DNA from: Streptomyces sp. NBC_01591
Lineage (GTDB): Bacteria; Actinomycetota; Actinomycetes; Streptomycetales; Streptomycetaceae
Reading direction: 5' to 3'
DNA: 64,000 bases
NCBI RefSeq assembly: GCF_035918155.1
Contig: NZ_CP109327.1
Location: 7,254,001 to 7,318,000 of the forward strand
Part shown: positions 25,749-34,662 of the stretch, one piece after another
How positions within the stretch are numbered: position 1 is the stretch's first letter
Layout: every line of letters begins with the position of its first letter
Notes under the pieces: generated by a model
Told to the model about the DNA's origin: nothing
What the model saw: the letters and a program-made list of their open reading frames with translations, nothing else
Databases searched by the model: none
Position numbers and translations under genes: made by a program

Positions 25749-27020
25749 TTAGCCCCACGCTGCGTCTCCCATGCGGCCGGGCACCGACTCCCACCGCTCC
25801 TGCAGCGTTTTCATGATGGCACGCTCCATCGGAACCGTCACGCTTGAGTACACGCCCTCAACGCCCGGGACTTCGTGCCCCATTCGCGACTCGACCGCGA
25901 ACCGGCTGTGCCCGTCCTCGTCGAGCCAGGACTTCGCCCCATGCCGGATCAGGTACAGACGCTTCCCCGTGAACGCAGGAACCTCCGGCAGGGCCAGCCG
26001 CTCACCAGGCCAGCGCGGCCCCTCGTCCGCCTTCGCCCCGTCAGCGATCGGGCGCCAGTACTTGTGGTCGAAGTTCGCCGACCGCAAGTTGCCCCCGCTG
26101 ATCGACGGGAACACCCACCGGGAGTCATGCTCCTTCAGGAGCCGCTCCAGCATCTCGGCGAGGAACGGGGGCACCACCAGAGTCCTGAGCGACTCGTACT
26201 TCGGCGGGAAGAACTGCAACCCGCCGCCTTCGTACTGGACTTGGCGCTCCACCCGTATGGCAGGCATCAGTCCTTCGCCCTTGCCGTACCGCCCCACGTC
26301 CTCGGCGTAGCGTTCGGCCTCGTCAGGATCGACCCGCAGGTCCGACCCGGGCCAGGCCGGGTAGCAGTACTCCCGGGTGAGGCCGTACAGCTCCGCCGGC
26401 CGCATGCCCGTCGCTGCCATCGTCCACATGAAGACGTACCCGGCCGGCCCGAACACCGCGTGTGCGTTCCGCGCGAGGGCTTCGACGGCCGCGGGGGTCA
26501 TGTCTTTCTTCCGCTCGCGCTTCTTCTTCGTGTACTTCCCGCGGCGGCGGTGGCGTTCCACCGGTGATGTCTTGCGGAGTTCGGCGTTGACGGCGTCGTC
26601 CATCGCCATGCTGAAGACGTTCAGTACGGCCTTGCGGCTATTCTCGCTCGGCAACACAGTCTTGAGGTGCTTCTTGAACGCCCGGTGATCCATGATGCCG
26701 ATCTCGCCGACGGTGCGCCGCGCGAAGTAGGGCTTGATGTGCACGCGGATCACGGACTCATAGTTGACCATCGAGCGATGCGCCAGGTCGAGCGATCCGT
26801 ACCAGGCGTCCAGCCAATCGGACATGGGGATCGCCCCGTCGCGGTTCGTGATGTTGACGCCGTGCCGGACCTCGTACTCCATGTCCATGCCGTACTGGAG
26901 CGCTACGTCCTCGTCAGTGAAGCCGCCCTTGGACTCGTGGCGCTTGCGGCCGTTGGCCAGGTACTCGCCTGTCCACCACTTGACCCGGCACGTGCCCCCG
27001 CGCCACTCAACATGCGGCAT
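25749..27020 (-). CDS. int: Tyrosine recombinase (phage integrase)
   Basis: 423 aa. An N-terminal arm-binding/SAM-like region is followed by the catalytic domain: Arg in TGMRPAELYGL, the LIRHGAKSWL motif (HxxR region rearranged as RH), MGHEVPGV and the nucleophile Tyr in GVYSSV. A Lys/Arg-rich insert (GKYTKKKRERKK) sits before the core. It catalyses site-specific integration and excision; its position at the element edge supports attL lying just past its stop. Confidence 0.9.
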   Translation of the reverse strand: MPHVEWRGGTCRVKWWTGEYLANGRKRHESKGGFTDEDVALQYGMDMEYEVRHGVNITNRDGAIPMSDWLDAWYGSLDLAHRSMVNYESVIRVHIKPYFARRTVGEIGIMDHRAFKKHLKTVLPSENSRKAVLNVFSMAMDDAVNAELRKTSPVERHRRRGKYTKKKRERKKDMTPAAVEALARNAHAVFGPAGYVFMWTMAATGMRPAELYGLTREYCYPAWPGSDLRVDPDEAERYAEDVGRYGKGEGLMPAIRVERQVQYEGGGLQFFPPKYESLRTLVVPPFLAEMLERLLKEHDSRWVFPSISGGNLRSANFDHKYWRPIADGAKADEGPRWPGERLALPEVPAFTGKRLYLIRHGAKSWLDEDGHSRFAVESRMGHEVPGVEGVYSSVTVPMERAIMKTLQERWESVPGRMGDAAWG

Positions 27021-27090
27021 GACGCCTCCCTGAACGCGCGTGATGCCCGGCTAGCGCCCCCGCTGCCGGACCCTCACGCCAGACTGCTCT

Positions 27091-27297
27091 TCAATCCGGC
27101 TTGCCTATCAGGCAGTTACCGCATTTCGAACAGTCCCCTCCTTCGCGCTGAACCAGCTCTCGCATGACCGACCTGACTGCAGGATCGTGCTCGAACCGGG
27201 GCGCTGCTACACAGACGATTCTCTCAGCTGTACGGCCGACCCATCCGAGGAAGTTCGGGCCGTAGTCGCCTATCACAAGATCGCCGCGCATCACCAT
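27091..27297 (-). CDS. Small prophage protein with CxxCxxC motif
   Basis: 68 aa from ATG 27297, chosen for GGAAGGGGGAA upstream. It ends with DCSKCGNCLIGKPD, a possible metal-binding knot. It precedes int in the same direction, so it may be an accessory of integration or excision; function unknown. Confidence 0.55.
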   Translation of the reverse strand: MVMRGDLVIGDYGPNFLGWVGRTAERIVCVAAPRFEHDPAVRSVMRELVQREGGDCSKCGNCLIGKPD

Positions 27298-27457
27298 GGT
27301 TCCCCCTTCCGGGAACGGGAGAACCCCCCAAGGTGTGAGCACGACTTTGCCACGGCCAGGGCCGTTTGGGACCAGGTGGGACCAGAGTGACTGTGCTTAG
27401 TTTCGCAACAAAGTCCTTAACCCGAAAAGGTTGTAGGCCGAATGGGTGAATCCTGCG

Positions 27458-27865
27458 TCAGATGACGCCGGCCTTCTTGAGGTCCTCGACAATGCGCGCG
27501 CTCAGTGCGCGGATCTCGGAGGCGGACAGATCCGTCACGCCGATCGATGCGCTCTCCACCACACGCTGCACGGTGAGGTCGCGCTCGGTCGCGTCGGCGA
27601 TCGTTACCCCTGAGGCGGAGCCAGACTCCTCGGCGGGCACCGGGTCGCCGCCATCGCCGACGGCCTCACAGGTGCCCGTGGCCCAGCCCAGTACGCGGTC
27701 GATCTTTGCGTAGTTGAGTGCGCGAACGGGCTTGGCTTCTTCGACGCGCTGCCAGGTGTCCTTGGACATACCGACCTCGTCGGCTGCCTTCTTGCGGGCA
27801 AGGCCGAGCTGGAGGCGGCGGGCCTTGACGGCCTGCGCTAGGCGAGTGAGGTCGCGGGGCGGCAT
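27458..27865 (-). CDS. XRE-family repressor (candidate immunity repressor)
   Basis: 135 aa from ATG 27865. The N-terminal helix-turn-helix (AQAVKARRLQLGLARKKAADEVGMSKDTWQRVEE) is XRE type; the C-terminal part (LSASEIRALSARIVEDLKKAGVI) is probably for multimerisation. It is divergent from a Cro-like gene across a CTAG-rich operator region, the classic lysogeny-switch layout. Confidence 0.75.
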   Translation of the reverse strand: MPPRDLTRLAQAVKARRLQLGLARKKAADEVGMSKDTWQRVEEAKPVRALNYAKIDRVLGWATGTCEAVGDGGDPVPAEESGSASGVTIADATERDLTVQRVVESASIGVTDLSASEIRALSARIVEDLKKAGVI

Positions 27866-27990
27866 GACCCCATCTTGGCAGGGCCAGGCGGGGCCAGCCA
27901 GGACCGGGCCGCAGTCCGGCCGATTCACTGGCGTGCGCGTGACGTGCAGGAACACGCCGGTTGGTGCCCCCGCGCCCCCATGTGGTCGAT

Positions 27991-28047
27991 CTAGGTCTAG
28001 CTAGAGGCTAACTAGGGCTGGACATGAAGGCTAACTAGGGCTACTTT
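27991..28047. promoter_or_regulatory. Lysogeny-switch operator/promoter region with CTAG repeats
   Basis: AGGCTAACTAGGGCT occurs twice (28005-28019 and 28028-28042, 23 bases apart), and five CTAG tetramers lie within 50 bases, rare in this GC-rich DNA. The plus-strand promoter TGGACA (28019-28024), 17 bases, TACTTT (28042-28047) has copy 2 inside its spacer and copy 1 abutting the -35, so binding would block it. Confidence 0.65.
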
Positions 28048-28053
28048 CTGGGT

Positions 28054-28299
28054 ATGCGCCAACCCCAACCCACCTTCGAAGTGGACGGGGCGGTAATCCG
28101 CCACCGCCGCATGCAGATGGGCCTCGAAATGTCCGAGCTGGCCGAACGCGCGGACATAAGTCGGCGCTACCTCAGTCACCTCGAAAACGGCACTCGCACC
28201 CACATGAGACCCCGGCGATACACGGCCCTCTGCAAGGCGCTGAACGCCGACACCGAAGCCCTCCTCGCCCCACAGAGGACCCACACACCCAAGGAGTGA
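28054..28299 (+). CDS. Cro-like XRE helix-turn-helix protein
   Basis: 81 aa. The HTH region (HRRMQMGLEMSELAERADISRRYLSHLENGTRT) fills most of the protein. The -10 element TACTTT ends six bases before the ATG, so the mRNA is probably leaderless. Divergent from the XRE repressor; it may control the lytic decision. Confidence 0.75.
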   Translation: MRQPQPTFEVDGAVIRHRRMQMGLEMSELAERADISRRYLSHLENGTRTHMRPRRYTALCKALNADTEALLAPQRTHTPKE

Positions 28300-28300
28300 C

Positions 28301-28606
28301 ATGCCCGGCGACAAGTACGAGAAGTACGGCCGCCCCATCCCCCCAGCGGACCCGAACCAGGAGTACATGACCGTCCAGGAGACGGCTCACGTCCTGTCCT
28401 GCTCGGTGTCCTGGCTCCGCAGGTTCCTGAAGGAGCACCCGAAGATGCATGCCCGGCAGGGCCGGCGCATCGTCACGAACCGCGCCGACCGGGACGCGAT
28501 CTACGCCGCGAACCGTATGGGCGGCACCGCGCACCGGGGCAGCAAGCGCCGCACCCGCAGGGCCCGGCCGGCTCGGTCCACCTCGCAGGTCCAGGCCGCT
28601 GCCTGA
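28301..28606 (+). CDS. Excisionase-like HTH_17 DNA-binding protein
   Basis: 101 aa; starts one base after the previous stop. MTVQETAHVLSCSVSWLRRFLKEHP is a MerR/excisionase-type winged helix, followed by a basic C-terminal tail. A recombination directionality or early regulatory role is likely. Confidence 0.65.
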   Translation: MPGDKYEKYGRPIPPADPNQEYMTVQETAHVLSCSVSWLRRFLKEHPKMHARQGRRIVTNRADRDAIYAANRMGGTAHRGSKRRTRRARPARSTSQVQAAA

Positions 28607-28694
28607 CCGCAGCAAAAGAGGCCGCCCCGTAACCGCGAAGCCCGGGACGACCTCAGATCCACCACACCATCCGCGAGAACAGAGAGGTGGACCG

Positions 28695-29456
28695 ATGTCC
28701 ATCATTCCATCCGCAGCCCCGAACAACACCAGCCCCACCGATCGCGCCGCCGCCCACTTCGCGGCCGACTTCGCCGAGGCCACGATCAAGTCGCGACGCG
28801 AGGACGGCCTGTACCGCCACGTCGAGTTCGCCGCCCCGAAGACCATGAGCCGCCTGATCCTGGTGACCTGGCCGTACAACCTGCTGGTCGCCGGCTCGCA
28901 CGGCTCGTACCACTTCGAGCGGTTCGGCGACGACACCGAGGACATGTTCGCCTGGCTGCGCGGCATCCGCGTAGATCCGGACCGTTGGGCGAGCAAGCTC
29001 GTGAACGGCGCCGACTCGGTGCGCGAGTACGACCGCGACCGCATGGAAGCCCAGATCAAGGAGCGGGTCACCGAGGCCGTCGAAGACGCCTGGGCGCCGG
29101 ACGGCCTAGAGGCCGCTGTCCGCATCGAGATCCTCAACAACCATCTTCTCGGCAGCAGGGACACCGCCTTCCAGCTGGTCAGTGAGTTCGAGCACGGCGT
29201 GAAGTACGAGGCGAAGTGCACCTGCGGCACCAAGGTCGAGCGGGACTCCTACGGCTCGGCGCTGACGTGGCGGTCCATCGATCACAACCTGGGTGACGAC
29301 CACGACGTCGACATCCGGCAGACGGCCGGCTTCGACTTCGACGACCTCAGCGAGTGGTCCGTCGACAGGGTCAGCTACCACTTCGCCTACCAGTGCCACG
29401 CCGCCAGTTGGGCCATCGCCCAGTACGACGCCGCCCCGAAGGCGGTGGCGGCATGA
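28695..29456 (+). CDS. Conserved phage protein, unknown function
   Basis: 253 aa from ATG 28695 (GAGGTGG upstream). Soluble, acidic; the middle (SRLILVTWPYNLLVAGSHGSYHFERFGDDTEDMF) and a CTCGT metal-like motif are the most distinctive parts. Heads a run of overlapping early genes. Confidence 0.65.
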   Translation: MSIIPSAAPNNTSPTDRAAAHFAADFAEATIKSRREDGLYRHVEFAAPKTMSRLILVTWPYNLLVAGSHGSYHFERFGDDTEDMFAWLRGIRVDPDRWASKLVNGADSVREYDRDRMEAQIKERVTEAVEDAWAPDGLEAAVRIEILNNHLLGSRDTAFQLVSEFEHGVKYEAKCTCGTKVERDSYGSALTWRSIDHNLGDDHDVDIRQTAGFDFDDLSEWSVDRVSYHFAYQCHAASWAIAQYDAAPKAVAA

Positions 29457-29908
29457 GCGCCCCGATGACGCCGGACGCTGCGCTGATCCGACTGCGGCAG
29501 TACGGCGAGCGCACGTCGACATGGTCGACTGCCACGCACAACGACGGTACGGAGAAGGCACTCCACGGAATCGCGCTGACGCTGGCGGCCGAGCTGGAGC
29601 AGTACAGGGCAATGGAGTTGGGCACGGCCGAGGGGCGCGTATCCGCGAAGTGCGAGCACGCTGAGCACCCGGTGTGGCTGCGGGACCTGGATGACGTTCG
29701 GGGGTGCCCATGGTGCGAACTGGACCGTGTCCGCGCCGAACTGGCCGCCCTGCCGGCCCCGGTCGTGGAGACCGCCTTCCGTGATGCCCTCGGCAACGTC
29801 TGGCCCGTGGGCCACTTCCCCGCCGAGACCGAGGCGCGCGTCCTTGAGACGACGCCGACCATCCAGCGCACCGTCCGGACCAGCGAGTGGACCGAGGTGA
29901 CGTCATGA
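29453..29908 (+). CDS. Phage hypothetical protein with possible zinc site
   Basis: 151 aa; ATGA overlap with the previous gene. CEHAEHPVWL...GCPWCELDRV could hold one zinc. No recognised family. Confidence 0.6.
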   Translation: MSAPMTPDAALIRLRQYGERTSTWSTATHNDGTEKALHGIALTLAAELEQYRAMELGTAEGRVSAKCEHAEHPVWLRDLDDVRGCPWCELDRVRAELAALPAPVVETAFRDALGNVWPVGHFPAETEARVLETTPTIQRTVRTSEWTEVTS

Positions 29909-30111
29909 GCGCCACCGACCTGGTCCGCCTGGACGTGCCGACCACCGACTGGGCGGCCGTCGCCGACGAGCTGACCGCGCTGAAGGCCGAGCGCCTGGCC
30001 GCCGGCCTGGCCGCCGAGTACCGGCACCTCCTCTACGACGCCGACCCCGGCAGCACCGTCCCGCCGCTCGTCGACCTCCACCACCACAAGACCCGCAGGA
30101 GGGCGCGATGA
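29905..30111 (+). CDS. Small phage protein
   Basis: 68 aa; ATGA overlap on both sides. It has an amphipathic helix in the middle and a basic end (HHHKTRRRAR). Unknown. Confidence 0.55.
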   Translation: MSATDLVRLDVPTTDWAAVADELTALKAERLAAGLAAEYRHLLYDADPGSTVPPLVDLHHHKTRRRAR

Positions 30112-30521
30112 CCCCCTACTCGCACGACGGCGTCACCTTCGACCTGGACATCCCGCACGCCGATGTCATCGGTGTCGAGTGGATCTGGACGGGTGACTGG
30201 GCGGATGGCGAGCCGCTGCTGCGGTGCCGTTCGGACCGGTCCGACTGCCAGACCGCCCAGCCGCTGCCGACGGTGTACCGCGACCACGGCCCCCTGATTC
30301 CGATCTCCCGCCCGACGGCCGGCCAGTACCGGGCCGCGGTCGACCCGGACTACGCCGACACGGTCGCGGCCAGGTACGTCGAGACACCGGCCGCGTTCGG
30401 TGCGCGCCTCGCCACCCAGACCATCCCGCAGGCGCCCGGCCGGGTCCTTGCACCCAGCCCGATGGAGCAGACCGGGTTCCGCGCCTTCATCCACAGCCTC
30501 AAGGGGGCCCGCAATGCCTGA
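30108..30521 (+). CDS. phiSA1p31-related phage protein
   Basis: 137 aa; ATGA overlap. YSHDGVTFDLD...VEWIWTGDWADGEPLLRC resembles the small actinophage family typed by phiSA1p31. Function unknown. Confidence 0.55.
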   Translation: MTPYSHDGVTFDLDIPHADVIGVEWIWTGDWADGEPLLRCRSDRSDCQTAQPLPTVYRDHGPLIPISRPTAGQYRAAVDPDYADTVAARYVETPAAFGARLATQTIPQAPGRVLAPSPMEQTGFRAFIHSLKGARNA

Positions 30522-30924
30522 GCCGACCGACCGCGTTGCCGAGTTGGAGGCGGAGCTAGCGAAGTACGTCGGCAAGGAGCCGACCATCGCCGACGAGACG
30601 GCCCACCTCCAGCGGTGCCTGAACGCCGTGTACGAGCTGTGCGACGAGACGGCCGCACAGTCCACCCGGTGGGAGCACCCGCTGCCCGTACCCGAGTGGG
30701 TGGCCGCCGTCCGCCAAGCCGCCGACGGGCAGCGCCCTGAGAACGCGGACGACAACCGGCGCCGGATCTACGTCGACGGCAAGGGCAACGGGTGGATCTC
30801 CACCTGTGTCGAGGACGGCATCGAGCACGTCGTGCCCATCCAGCCCGCCGCCTGGGTCGACGAGTCGATCGAGGAGATCGCGGCCGAGAACGACGGCCTT
30901 CACGAGATCGGCCGGTGCTGGTGA
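30514..30924 (+). CDS. Phage hypothetical protein
   Basis: 136 aa; overlaps the previous gene by 8 bases. A short N-terminal coiled coil (DRVAELEAELAKY) precedes a soluble domain with repeated Trp. Unknown. Confidence 0.55.
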   Translation: MPEPTDRVAELEAELAKYVGKEPTIADETAHLQRCLNAVYELCDETAAQSTRWEHPLPVPEWVAAVRQAADGQRPENADDNRRRIYVDGKGNGWISTCVEDGIEHVVPIQPAAWVDESIEEIAAENDGLHEIGRCW

Positions 30925-31091
30925 TGCCCCCGGAGCGGTTCGAGGAGATCACCCGCCTCACCGCCGCCCCCGGTATCAGCCGCGAGCACCGGGACGCCCT
31001 GATCGACCTCATCCAGGACCGGGCCCAGCTCCTCGCCGAACAGCAGGAGTTGGCCGCCGAGCTCGCCGGATGGACCGGGGCGCTCACCTGA
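30924..31091 (+). CDS. Small phage coiled-coil protein
   Basis: 55 aa; TGATG overlap with the previous stop. Almost entirely helical (LIDLIQDRAQLLAEQQELAAEL). Unknown. Confidence 0.5.
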   Translation: MPPERFEEITRLTAAPGISREHRDALIDLIQDRAQLLAEQQELAAELAGWTGALT

Positions 31092-31143
31092 CCCGCCGGG
31101 CCGGCCGTGACCCGACCGGCTGGCCCGGCGCCCAACGCAGAAG

Positions 31144-31168
31144 CCCCGCCGAGGACAAGTCGGCGGGG
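31144..31168 (+). terminator. Hairpin before the clamp-like gene
   Basis: CCCCGCCGA (31144-31152) pairs with TCGGCGGGG (31160-31168), 9 bp, 7-base loop. Confidence 0.6.
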
Positions 31169-31195
31169 ACCCCACCAGCATCCCAGGAGACACGC

Positions 31196-32242
31196 ATGTC
31201 CGTCACCATCAACGCCCATCAGCTCGGCCGTCTCATCGACAAGGTCCGCGGCCACATCGGCGACGAGTACGTCGAGGTGCTGCACGGCATCCGCCTCGAC
31301 GTCGACGCCACCGATCTGCACGCCGTCGCCACCGACCGGTTCACCATCGCCGCTGCCCGCTACCGGCTCAATGACGACGACAAGAACGGTGAGGCGTTCG
31401 CCCGCACCATCCCGGCCTCCTGGCTGAAGCCGCTGCGTGAGTGGCTCGACGCTCAGGAGGGGAACCTCACAGTCACGATCGGCACCGAGACCAGCCGGCT
31501 CGTATTCGCCACCCCGCACGCCGAGATGCGGGTTCCCGTGAGCGACAGCCTGGAGTACCCCGACTGGCGGAGTCTGCTGCGAGGCGTGGCGGCGAATATC
31601 CCCACCATCTACGCGCTCCCCATCGTGGACTCCAGGATGCTCGCCCGCTGGGCTGACGCCGGAGACGCTCTTCGAGTCCGTGTCACCACGGACCTCAAGG
31701 CGTTCATGGTGTTCGGCAAGGACTTCATCGGAGCTCAGGCGCCGAAGCGCTACACGGGAGTCGGCCCGTGCGAAGACGAGACGTTCGAGCAGGCGCTCGG
31801 GCTCTGGCCGAGCATCTTCGCGGACAGCGATGAGGTCGCCGACATGGATGCGGACATGCCCGTCGAGGAGAAGCCCCGCTACGAGGCCGCGTCCACCATC
31901 CCCGACATGGTGGAGTCCCTGCTTCAGCAGACACTCCGGTCGACCAGCGACCTGCTTGGCGCACCCAGCAAGGACGCCGGGGCTATCGCTTCCTACGCCA
32001 CCGCCGGGGTGAATGCCTGGTCCGCGTACCGATTCCTCGCTGCCCTCCACCAGGCCGATCCCCGGCTCGCCGCGCAGACCGTCGCCGAGCTGGGTGAGGA
32101 ACTGGACGCGGGCGACTTCGGCGAGAACGCGTGGGACATCGCCAAGGCGGCCGGACACGACCCGCAGAAGTGGTCCGACGACTACGAGGCGCACCTCAAG
32201 AAGCTCGCCGAGAAGCGGGCCACCAAGCAGAACGCCGCCTGA
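31196..32242 (+). CDS. DNA polymerase III beta-clamp-like phage protein
   Basis: 348 aa from ATG 31196 (CAGGAGA upstream). The N-terminus (LHGIRLDVDATDLHAVATDRFTIAAARYRL) matches the first clamp domain of DnaN; the later part is less clear and carries an extra helical C-terminal region. It may load onto phage DNA to recruit replication or recombination proteins. Confidence 0.65.
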   Translation: MSVTINAHQLGRLIDKVRGHIGDEYVEVLHGIRLDVDATDLHAVATDRFTIAAARYRLNDDDKNGEAFARTIPASWLKPLREWLDAQEGNLTVTIGTETSRLVFATPHAEMRVPVSDSLEYPDWRSLLRGVAANIPTIYALPIVDSRMLARWADAGDALRVRVTTDLKAFMVFGKDFIGAQAPKRYTGVGPCEDETFEQALGLWPSIFADSDEVADMDADMPVEEKPRYEAASTIPDMVESLLQQTLRSTSDLLGAPSKDAGAIASYATAGVNAWSAYRFLAALHQADPRLAAQTVAELGEELDAGDFGENAWDIAKAAGHDPQKWSDDYEAHLKKLAEKRATKQNAA

Positions 32243-32284
32243 CCATCCCACCAGACGCGGCGTCGAGCCCCGAACTCTGCCGCC

Positions 32285-32319
32285 GGGCCCGCCCCGACCT
32301 CCCCGCACGGGGCGGGCCC
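32285..32319 (+). terminator. Hairpin after the clamp-like gene
   Basis: GGGCCCGCCCCG (32285-32296) pairs with CGGGGCGGGCCC (32308-32319), 12 bp, 11-base loop. Confidence 0.65.
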
Positions 32320-32338
32320 TACATCCGAAAGGCACGAC

Positions 32339-32569
32339 ATGCCCGCCATCCGCATGGGCCGCTGGCAGATCGAACTCCACCAGCGCGCCATCCACATCAC
32401 CCGGGAGCCCGACCCGAACTGCCCCGACTGCTCTGGCAGCGGTGGCGGCTGGCTGCCCCACGGCTTCGGCGCCGACTGGGACGAGTGCCTGTGCCTCGAC
32501 CAGCTCCGCGCATGGTCCATCCCGGTCTGGTTCCGCAACCGCCGCCAGTACATCGAGGAGCCGTTCTGA
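32339..32569 (+). CDS. Small zinc-ribbon-like phage protein
   Basis: 76 aa. CPDCSGSGGGW resembles half of a DnaJ zinc centre, with a second pair at CLC. It immediately precedes the exonuclease gene (TGATG overlap). Confidence 0.6.
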   Translation: MPAIRMGRWQIELHQRAIHITREPDPNCPDCSGSGGGWLPHGFGADWDECLCLDQLRAWSIPVWFRNRRQYIEEPF

Positions 32570-33456
32570 TGACTGCCTTCAACCCACCGACTGGCGTCCT
32601 CCTCGGCTGCTACATCCCCGGAACGAAAGCTTGGAACGAGGCCCGCGCCGGTCTGTGCATCACTGCCACCGAGATCGCCGCGGTCACGGGCCTGTCGCCG
32701 TGGGCCAGCCGATTCAGCCTCTGGCACAAGAAGGCCGGACTGCCCACCCCGCCGTTCGAGACCAACCCGGCTGTGGAGTGGGGCAACCGACTCGAGGACG
32801 CCGTCGCCCAGAAGTTCGCCGACGAGCACCCCGAGCTTGAGCTCCGCACCACCGGTACGTGGCGGCACCGCGACCGTGACTGGCAGCGCGCCACCCCGGA
32901 CCGCATCGCCCAGGACCGGCTTGTCGAGGTCAAGACGTCCCCGTTCGGCGACGGATGGGGTCCGGCTGGCAGCGACGAGATCCCGATCTACTACCGCTGT
33001 CAGGTGCAGTGGCAGCTCGACACCCTCGGTCTGGACGTCTGCCACGTGGCGCTGCTGGTCTCCGGCCACGACTACCGCGAGTACGTCATCGAGTACGACG
33101 AGACCGACGCGAAGGTCATGCGCGACGCGGCCGAGGAGTTCCTCAACGACGTCCGCCAGGGCAACCGCCCGTCGATCGACGGGACTGAGGCCACTTACCA
33201 GACCATCCGCGTCCAGCCCACCGGCCGTGAAGACGTCGACGTCGAGATCAGCGCCGAGTGCGCCGCGGACTACGACATCGCCCAGCAGGCCTACCGAGCC
33301 GCCGACACCGAACTCACCCGCGCCCGCGGTCAGATCCTCGACGCCATCGGCACCGGCTACCGCGCAGTCCATGGCGACCGCCGCATCGCCTACCGAACCG
33401 TCAAGGACGACGGCACCACCCTCGCCCTCCAGCCCTACAGGGGAACCCACGCATGA
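32569..33456 (+). CDS. YqaJ-family viral recombinase exonuclease
   Basis: 295 aa. The motif order is that of YqaJ/lambda-Exo nucleases: ITATEIAAVTGLSPW, EWGNRLEDAVAQKF (Glu), ATPDRI (Asp), VEVKTS (E-x-K) and YYRCQVQWQL (Gln). It would resect dsDNA ends to give 3' overhangs for RecT. Its stop overlaps the recT start, so the two are co-translated. Confidence 0.85.
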   Translation: MTAFNPPTGVLLGCYIPGTKAWNEARAGLCITATEIAAVTGLSPWASRFSLWHKKAGLPTPPFETNPAVEWGNRLEDAVAQKFADEHPELELRTTGTWRHRDRDWQRATPDRIAQDRLVEVKTSPFGDGWGPAGSDEIPIYYRCQVQWQLDTLGLDVCHVALLVSGHDYREYVIEYDETDAKVMRDAAEEFLNDVRQGNRPSIDGTEATYQTIRVQPTGREDVDVEISAECAADYDIAQQAYRAADTELTRARGQILDAIGTGYRAVHGDRRIAYRTVKDDGTTLALQPYRGTHA

Positions 33457-34226
33457 GTCAGATCAGCAACGCCATCGCCCAGCGCGACGAAGGCAACCTC
33501 GTCCAGCAGTACCGGGCAGACTTCACCCAGGTACTCCCGTCCCACATCAAGCCCGACCAGTGGGTTCGGGTCGCCACCGGACTGCTCCGCCGCAACCCGG
33601 ACCTCGCCAGGGCCGCGCAGCGCAACCCCGGCTCCTTCCTCGCCGCCATGCTCGACTGCGCCCGCCTCGGCCTGGAGCCCGGTGACACCTACCACCTCGT
33701 CCCCATGGGCGGCGAGATCACTGGGATCACCGACTACACCGGCCTCGTCGAGCTGATGTACCGCAGCGGCGCTATCTCCACCGTCATCTCCCAGGTCGTC
33801 TACGCCGGCGACGACTTCCAGTGGGAGCCCGGCATCACCGAGCGCCCGCAGCACAAGGCGAACTGGTTCGGCGACCGCGGCGACATGGTCGGCGCCTACG
33901 CCTACGCCGTCTTCAAGGACGGCGCCACCTCGGACGTCGTCGTCCGCAGCCGCGCCGAGATCGAGAAGGTCCGCGCAGTCTCCAAGACCGCCAAGTCCGG
34001 TGCCTCGCCGTGGAACCAGTGGCCCGACCGAATGTGGAAGAAGACGGTCCTGCGCGAGCTGGCCAAGACCGTGCCCACCTCTGCCGAGTACCGGACGCTC
34101 CAGGCCCAGGCTGCGCGCACCGCACAGGCCGCGCCCGTACTGGCGCCGCTGCCCGCCGTACCGCCTGCTCCGCAGCAGGACTACGACGAAGGCCCCATCG
34201 ACGCCGAGTTCGTCGACGAGCCGTAA
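33453..34226 (+). CDS. recT: RecT-family single-strand annealing protein
   Basis: 257 aa; ATGA overlap. The RecT core is clear: NPDLARAAQRNPGSFLAAMLDCARLGLEPG, then PMGGEITGITDYTGLVELMYRSG, and a Gln/Pro-rich acidic tail. It anneals the overhangs made by the YqaJ exonuclease. Together they form a phage recombineering pair. Confidence 0.9.
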   Translation: MSQISNAIAQRDEGNLVQQYRADFTQVLPSHIKPDQWVRVATGLLRRNPDLARAAQRNPGSFLAAMLDCARLGLEPGDTYHLVPMGGEITGITDYTGLVELMYRSGAISTVISQVVYAGDDFQWEPGITERPQHKANWFGDRGDMVGAYAYAVFKDGATSDVVVRSRAEIEKVRAVSKTAKSGASPWNQWPDRMWKKTVLRELAKTVPTSAEYRTLQAQAARTAQAAPVLAPLPAVPPAPQQDYDEGPIDAEFVDEP

Positions 34227-34240
34227 CCCACCCCACTGTC

Positions 34241-34271
34241 GGGGCCGCCCGCGGGCAATGCGGGCGGCCCC
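34241..34271 (+). terminator. Hairpin after recT
   Basis: GGGGCCGCCCGC (34241-34252) pairs with GCGGGCGGCCCC (34260-34271), 12 bp, 7-base loop. Confidence 0.7.
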
Positions 34272-34290
34272 ACCAGAAGGAGACCACACC

Positions 34291-34662
34291 ATGACCCGTC
34301 GCCTCACCGTCGCCGAGCGCCACGCCGCCGCCGAGAAGGACTTCCGCCTCGAGGAGATAGTCGGCCGGTCCAGCTGGGACCAGTTCCTCGTCGAGCAGGC
34401 CGTGTTCGCGTTCGGGCTCGCCAACGAGACCTTCGACTGCAACATGCTTCGCGACGTCCTCCCCGAGATGGGGCACGGCTTCCTCGGCGCCGCCATCAAC
34501 TCGCTGCGCACCGGCGGGATCATCACCCACACCGGCCGGTCCGTCCCCTCCACCTCGCCCGCCACCCACGGACACCGCCTGGCCGTCTGGACCCTCACCG
34601 GCAAGGGGCGCGCTATTGCCGCCGAGCGGACCGCCCGAGCGCAGGGGAGGGCCGCCGCATGA
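34291..34662 (+). CDS. Phage hypothetical protein, possible winged helix
   Basis: 123 aa (AGAAGGAGA upstream). The ending AVWTLTGKGRAIAAER recalls the wing of a MarR/PadR-like domain. Unknown. Overlaps the next gene by ATGA. Confidence 0.55.
   Translation: MTRRLTVAERHAAAEKDFRLEEIVGRSSWDQFLVEQAVFAFGLANETFDCNMLRDVLPEMGHGFLGAAINSLRTGGIITHTGRSVPSTSPATHGHRLAVWTLTGKGRAIAAERTARAQGRAAA

Noticed and set aside
30350..32461. 703-codon minus-strand frame in the prophage
   Set aside because: Shadow of the clamp-like and neighbouring overlapping plus-strand genes.
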